A stretch of 64,000 bases of DNA. Origin: Daphnia carinata. Lineage: Eukaryota > Arthropoda > Branchiopoda > Diplostraca > Daphniidae. Position 1 is the first letter of the stretch; the number at the start of each line of letters is the position of its first letter. A program made the translations under genes and the position numbers. Below, piece by piece: positions 58,331-64,000 of the stretch. The notes beneath the pieces were generated by a model. That model was not told the origin of the DNA. It was given only the letters and a program-made list of their open reading frames with translations, and made no database searches. The stretch is taken from NCBI RefSeq assembly GCF_022539665.2, contig NC_081336.1:10268778-10332777 (forward strand). Reading direction: 5' to 3'.

Positions 58331-60797
58331 TGAACAACACCAGAAGAAGACGATCAGGAAACTCAAGTAATACCAAAAGCGCTGCTAGGAAGGGCTAAAC
58401 GATATATTGCATAGATCAAATGAAAGATGGTTGCTCACGTACGCAGTGACACGAAACGGCTCGGCTTATCTTGAGCTATGACAAAGATATGATTGTAAGG
58501 TTGGAATACTCCGACGTGCGGTACTGGCATGAAGTGCATCAGGAACAGTAACGTATGCTAAACAACCTAAGCTACGCGCTCTAAGTTCCCGACATGGCAT
58601 TCCTTACTAAATCGCCAATATGTTCCGGTATCTGACAGTTTTAGACCGCCAGATTGCTCTAGTAAATAGGCATCTACTAAATATATTGGCGTTATCAAAT
58701 ACCGGGGCGTAATGGTGGTTTCGTATTGAACAGCGGCTATAGAACTTGCCATGCCGAGATCAAGTTCTGTACAAATCGTAACCATTTTAATCGTTAAACA
58801 GTGACATCTAGCGGAGGGAAGTGAGGTAAGAGGAACGCCATCTAGTGGTCAATACCACAGAATGTAATGAATTGAGTCACATGACGTTTTGACAGTAAAC
58901 AAAATAAGGATTTTTAAATCACGGTATAAACCTTTTTGTTTCATCATTTGTTTAGCACCAGTAAGTAGGGAAAATTCACTTTGCATTTTGTAATTTTTTT
59001 GCCAGGGTTTTGCTGAGTGAACTTGCAGTTCTGTAAAGTTATTCGAGATAACTGCAAATGGTAGTCCCAAAACCGGAAGAATTTTGTCTGTCATCTTTAC
59101 TACGTGAACTTTAAAAGGCCTTGTTATACCAAAGGGCGCCAAATGGAGAAATTGGGCTTCATCAACGATTCAAGTAGTTGACATTTACAACTAAATTGTT
59201 AATGTTTAAATTTGATTGTATTTTCTTATTCAGATTCATTGATTTTAACAGCCTGGTTGCAAACTTTTAGCCATAGCATTGCAATCAATGTATTTATAAT
59301 CCAGTCTTCAACACTCACAAATGCCAATGTACACAGTTGTTTCTACGCTGAAACGTTTAATCTGACAATGATTTGGTCAATTTTTTTTTTTTACTGGTTG
59401 ACACTTCAATTTTTTAATGTTTGATGTAAGTACCAGTGTAGATGTATTCTCGTTAGAAGTAATCGTAATGTCCTAAATGTGCTCTTCTTTAGTGAAAATG
59501 GTATTGTACGAAGCTTATCAATTATTTTTTATTTATTCCGATTTAGCAACCACTTTTCGATACTTAAAAGCGAGGACCGAATGGCACCTACACTTGGACT
59601 GGATCGGACGGTTATTTGGTCGAATGGCTAGCGGCAATATTCAACTTTACGTAGGTTGAACTTAATTTGTCTGCTTATTTGTTGTTTGTTATTCTAAAAA
59701 ACTACCCTCTTTATTCCACAGGTATTCGTTCGTGCTAATTAATCAAACTATTGCGCATATGTACGGGACGCATGAGGGTTTGTTCTATCAACTCATAAAT
59801 GATGAGGTAGCGGAAAATGGTTTATGCATTGATTTTCAGTAGATAACTTATGGGCATCATGTTTTTTTATTTTTAAATTCTGTAAGGGTATCGACGGCGT
59901 GGCGAACTCTTTCTACTTAACGCTGGTTCGTGTAGCAAGGATGGACTATACCTTCCTCTCCTGACATGGGGGGATGGATTTAGCCTTGTTGTGCCATGTA
60001 TCAAGGAATAAGAAGAACACTTTGAGTCCGTCTACCATTGATTCAGAATTAAACAGCCAACCCAAAGAAGTAAGCAATATTTCGCAGCAAAGAAGTCTTT
60101 TTACTTGATTTGGATTTCATATGTTCTATGTGATGAACATCATGACGAATCAAGGTGATAATCAAATTTTTTTTTGCACTTAAGAAATTTTGGTTTAATT
60201 CGAGGCATTGGTACTGGACTTGGATTCTTGACGTTTTTGATTGAACAGATTTATTCAAACTAGAAGAAGCACAGACATCGTAAGTTGGCGTTAATTAAAA
60301 AAACAATACTTCAGTTTGATGGTAAGCTTGATTAGTGGATAATTCATTAGTAACTTTTTTTACATTTTGAAAGTAAGCTTGAATGTAGGAGAAAAGTAGT
60401 GTTAGATAGTAGTGAAGCTTAGTTTCGTTTCTTGAAAATTTCGCCATCAACTGCAAGAAGTTATAATGAATCTGTAGAAATGTGTTGGTTTTCTTTGTTT
60501 TTCAGCATCTGTGTTGAATTCACCCATCTGTCGTCATCGTCAATAGTAAACGTATAGTCAATCTTAACTAATAATTTAACAACTATTTTCCTGATTTTTT
60601 TTTTTTAATACTAAGTTATTAACGGGTTTATTCCTGTTTAACATATAAAATTTTATCAAATTATTTAAGTGTTTCAAGTGGTGACTTTAATAGCGGAAAA
60701 TGCCCTAAAACATTTCCCCAGCATCTTTGCGTCAAATTATATGTTAGCACCAAATACTAGCATTTAACAGTTTCAAGCATCGAATAAAAATAAGTTT
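58331..60797. other. intergenic, no recognised gene
   Basis: Short open frames at 58849-59142 (minus) and 59477-59659 (plus) show no domain I recognise. The latter lies between splice-like sites (CTTTAG and TACGTAGG) and could be an orphan exon (ARTEWHLHLDWIGRLFGRMA). One sequence, CGCCATCTAGTGG at 58836-58848, is the exact reverse complement of a CTCF-type core. Otherwise AT-rich with no repeats shared with the rest of the window. Confidence 0.4.
58836..58848 (-). promoter_or_regulatory. CTCF-like core motif
   Basis: Minus strand reads CCACTAGATGGCG, a full match to the animal CTCF core consensus. Single site; binding is inferred. Confidence 0.35.
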
Positions 60798-61549
60798 CAA
60801 CTTTGTATCAGGAATTTCTACTGCAGACGGTCCCCCGAACCTTATTGCCACCTATTGGTACGATATTCAGTTTTCTACATTGGGTTTCAGCGATCGTCCG
60901 GGGCTAGGGTAAGGTCTGTAGCAACTTACCCTTTTAATACTTCTAATGCCATAAGGTTCACTTGTAAAAGATATCAATTTTCGTAATCCTTGCTTAATTT
61001 AATAATCAACCGTTTTGGAAATACATAGGATTAAATAACTTTGATGTGTCACGCTAGCGCTGTAGTGTACTGGCGCGCCAGTAGTTTTTAAAGTCGGTGT
61101 ATTTCCAAAACGGTTGATGTTATGAAAAAAATAGCAATTTTCTCGGAATCAGCATTCGATTGTGAGTAAATTCTGTCATTTTCAAGCAATTCCAACGATG
61201 GTCAATTTTTGGCGGTTTTGGAGGCAATTTTCCCACGGTCATTTTCTTCGTTTTTCTCCCTTTTGTTATTTTAAATGTCAAAACAAAGCCGATATTCGTG
61301 ATCAGCGTTCAATTTCGAATCCGAATAATATATTTAAAACTAAATTAAGCAAGGATTACGAAAATTAATATCTTTTACACGTGAACCTTATGGCTTTTGA
61401 ATGATTAGAAGTGAAATTTGCTACAGCCTAAATATTACTCTAGCCCCGGATGATCGCTGAAGCCCAAAGTAGAAAACTGAATATCGTACCAATAGGTGGC
61501 AATAGTGTTCGGGGGATCGTCTGCAGTAGAAATTCCTGATACAAAGTTG
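60798..61549. repeat. large nested palindrome (foldback or MITE)
   Basis: Arms 60798-61003 and 61340-61549 are inverted repeats (for example GTTTTCTACATTGGGTTTC against its inverse near 61460). Inside, AATCAACCGTTTTGGAAATA (about 61004) pairs with its inverse at about 61099-61120, and at the centre TACTGGCGCGCCAGTA (61068-61083) is a perfect palindrome. Divergence between arms shows that it is a real old structure rather than a sequencing hairpin. A partial third copy of the arm end lies at about 61860-61930. No coding capacity. Confidence 0.8.
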
Positions 61550-62574
61550 CTAAATTTAAAATTGCTGAGCTCCCATGTATCAGCATTGGAATATTTGGCT
61601 CCACTCAAGGTAGTTTCACAACAATTTCCTCTTCTTACGCTACTGCCAAGACAAAATTTAATACAAGATATACCTTGGGGCCAAAAGTGATATAGATTCA
61701 ATGCCAACATAGCTGATTTGATTTTGATTCACTAGTCACACTTGTTGCAGTGTTTTACATAAGAAGAAGCAATACATTCCCCATGGTGTCGGGCTTATTT
61801 ATTTTGTCGGGCTTATTTTCAAGCCCTAACTTCTTTAACATCGGGAGCCGTTGAGTGAAATAGAACTGGATACCTTACCAGTAGATGGCTATACTGTTTG
61901 AAGGATCGTCTGACAGTATAAATTCATTGTTTACCACATGTAAGCTTGCAGCATTTTTGTTATGCTGGCATGTAATCTAAATTTTGTAATTTTAGGTGAT
62001 GGCATTCGTTACGTTTAAGTCAAGATCTACTCTACAATGGGATAAATTTTTCGTAGAATAAGTATCTCCGAGAGCTATGTGTTGCAGTATCATGCTGATG
62101 GTAAAAGGTGTATTCAATTTTTAATAACTTTTGAATTTTCTTCTCTGTATGTGCAGTGACGTGACAGTACTGGTTGGTGGTGTTATCTAGGGATAAACCT
62201 TTCCATTTTCCCATCCAATCTGTAAGACAGCTCTGATTGTTTGCATAACTACAGCAATATTCCCTGCATAACAAAGGGAATGTTCTCATTTTCTTTAGTG
62301 AACTGTTCCCTGTTCAGTTCTTATTGCCATTTTTGGCAATCGAAGAGGCCCAAGAAGAATATTAATTTTCTACCAGACTGCCATTCTGCCAAAGATGTCT
62401 TCGTAAGCGATTCGGTATTTGATTGATGGTTTAGAGATCATGGGTGTTCCGAATCCTACAGCCCCAAATAGTTAGAAGAGGCTTTATCTAAAACGGTATT
62501 GTGCCATAGGCGAACAACTACGCAACGAGGAGGAAGATCACCCTTTCGCAAAACGATTAGAGACAAGAATTTGC
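61550..62574. other. intergenic with a partial copy of the palindrome arm
   Basis: Contains a degraded fragment related to the palindrome arm at about 61860-61930 (AACTGGATACCTTACCAGTA, GGATCGTCTGACAGTA). No gene recognised. The last ~80 bp before 62575 have an open frame that could be the tail of another retroelement, but the evidence is thin. Confidence 0.4.
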
Positions 62575-64000
62575 CTGTTACAGTCGCGTCACTCGTTTTC
62601 CCGTAAATTATTGTAACTGTTAAAATTTCCGTATTGCGCTAACGTCCCCGTAAATAAAATACTGGTTGCTAATTTTACTTGCAATCTTAAAGTCAGTACG
62701 TATCGTTAACATTTTGGTGCATCGGAAAATCGTGAATCCCAACGAACTGATCCGTAAATTGTAGTCGTCTTATCGCTCTGTATCGTATCGTTTGCTAGCA
62801 CGAAAATCATGCTGACGTTGTCTCCTATCAAGAGGATCTACAAAAGCGTTACCTTTAGAACAAAACTTAATTAGACGATTTACGCCACATGTGCTCGCCT
62901 CTTAGCACATTGAATCGTCTACGCACGAAGTATTGTCCTAATAACTTGATTGTCAACCTTAGCTTGTACCCGTCTCGTCGACAAGCTCATGCCTTTAAAT
63001 AACGTCTAAAGTGCATATCGCAAATCAGTCCCGCGTGGCAGATCACGTAACACGTTGCGTAAACTGACGATACGTCATCCGTTGTCATTCAAGCATGGCC
63101 AACGAAGCTTTCCCCCTCTATGTTATTCAAGAAGAATAACCGGAGTAAGATTTGGAAGAATGGCAAATGGACAAACGACCCCGCTCAGCTAAAACAGCAC
63201 CGTACGCAGGCCAAGAGAATCTTCACGATGGCACTCAATCAAGTTCACGAATTGTTGGAAGAATCGAGATTGAGCGAACAAGCCTGGTTCGTGCATACGA
63301 CATCGTTGAAAGAATTCACCGTCGCTACGTGTCTGCAAGTTCGACGGCGAAGATAGACAGAGAAAAATTGATATTTACTCGAGGGCATTAACCGACATGG
63401 CCCTACATCGAACTCCTTCAGGCCCGCGCAAGATCAGCTGCAGGTTCCAGCCTGTAGTGTTTCCAACCGTTCATCAACCTTCATCGACACGAAAATGTTA
63501 GAAAAGGAAACGCAACTAAGGAAAAAGACCGAAGCCTTACAACAAGCCGAAGAGGAAGAACGTAGAAAAATCGAAATCGCCAGAAAGGCAGAGGAAAAGC
63601 GGGTTGAAGCATCACGTAAGGAACGACAAATGGAGTTAGACCAACGTTGGAAGCTCCTTGTTACGTAAACAACTCGCAGACGAATTAGCGGAAACCGAAG
63701 AGACGGATGCAATCGAAACGTCCGGGTTTGATAAAACAGATGTCTGGAAAACTTCTATTTCCCATTTCATGCACCCGCTACGCCTGTTCCAGAATTCTGC
63801 ATGTTACAGACCAGCAACGACAACGCAACCATGCTCTTGCGTAGCCGTTTACGTTTGACCAGCCATCTTCGTCGTTTCCTAACTTGAACGTCAACGCCTC
63901 AAGCTACGCACCCACACACATATTCGATCGGGTAGCTCCGCAAATCAACTCCAGCGCACGTCCGCCGTCACAACAATGTACACTGGCGCGCAACAAACGT
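62575..64000 (+). mobile_element. decayed LTR retrotransposon, 5' part (LTR/leader and gag-like), runs off the window
   Basis: From about 62575 (starting TGTTACAG, with an AATAAA near 62655) there is LTR- or leader-like non-coding DNA. A short ATG frame at about 63093 stops early. Gag-like segments follow in changing frames: helical LKQHRTQAKRIFTMALNQVH near 63200, and a long Glu/Lys/Arg coiled coil (KTEALQQAEEEERRKIEIAR) at about 63495-63665. Frame changes and stops separate them. This resembles gag N-termini of BEL/Pao- or Gypsy-type elements. The LTR start, primer-binding site and family are guesses, and no second LTR is available in the window. Confidence 0.4.

Noticed and set aside
58849-59142. 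97-codon minus-strand frame
   Set aside because: No recognisable family, no splice or promoter context, and its composition is like the AT-rich background.

Overview
This is eukaryotic DNA. Coding blocks are split by short GT-AG introns (about 50 to 90 bp), the intergenic DNA is AT-rich, and non-LTR and LTR retrotransposon remains, TIR elements and a long satellite are present. Protein similarity (C1GALT, SLC18B1, Vasa, POLD1, JADE/Rhinoceros) and the tiny introns suggest an arthropod, possibly a small crustacean such as Daphnia; that is inference. Little of the window looks like intact host gene. It is a graveyard and assembly point for gene fragments, with one 100-base assembly gap at 17083-17182.

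Layout. 1-3.6 kb: a seven-exon core-1 beta-1,3-galactosyltransferase gene with good splice sites but an internal stop and a lost segment. 4.5-7.5 kb: a broken SLC18B1-type transporter on the minus strand. 8.2-9.5 kb: an intact 435-codon ORF with a retropepsin-like domain carrying D-K-G in place of D-T-G. 10.6-11.8 kb: a second copy of the transporter 3' end. 12.0-17.1 kb: a pair of ~590 bp inverted arms enclosing a head-to-tail mosaic of three unrelated gene fragments (SLC18B1-like, Vasa-like helicase, DNA polymerase delta C-terminus).

17.2-39.2 kb: two blocks of a 70 bp satellite (about 100 and about 150 monomers, two monomer types, higher-order repeats), separated by a 4.47 kb element with ~600 bp divergent TIRs whose tips are clusters of GGAGAAATAGGACC in both orientations. 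The element carries JADE-like exons. A second element with related tips (GGAGAAAAAGGCCC) follows the satellite at 39.2-41.5 kb and abuts a 5'-truncated LINE (RT, RNase H, CCHC).

43.2-50.8 kb: a nearly identical 3.82 kb tandem duplication. Each unit carries the LINE 3' end, a 23 bp GC-rich minisatellite, a piggyBac-like MITE, two tRNA-like pol III heads, a hairpin, a small zinc-ribbon ORF and a retropepsin-family gene. The second family copy is frameshifted and interrupted by a 2.75 kb TIR element (51556-54302) that carries a four-exon gene of unknown function. 54.3-64 kb: the rest of that copy, an acidic ORF, a cluster of CTCF-like motifs, a decayed Vasa-like gene, a large nested palindrome, and the 5' part of a decayed LTR retrotransposon running off the window.

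Best candidates for something undescribed: the long-TIR foldback family that carries gene fragments next to satellite; the amplified retropepsin-like (DKG) gene family; the inverted-arm mosaic; and the cargo gene of the CCCTAGCAGAAA element.
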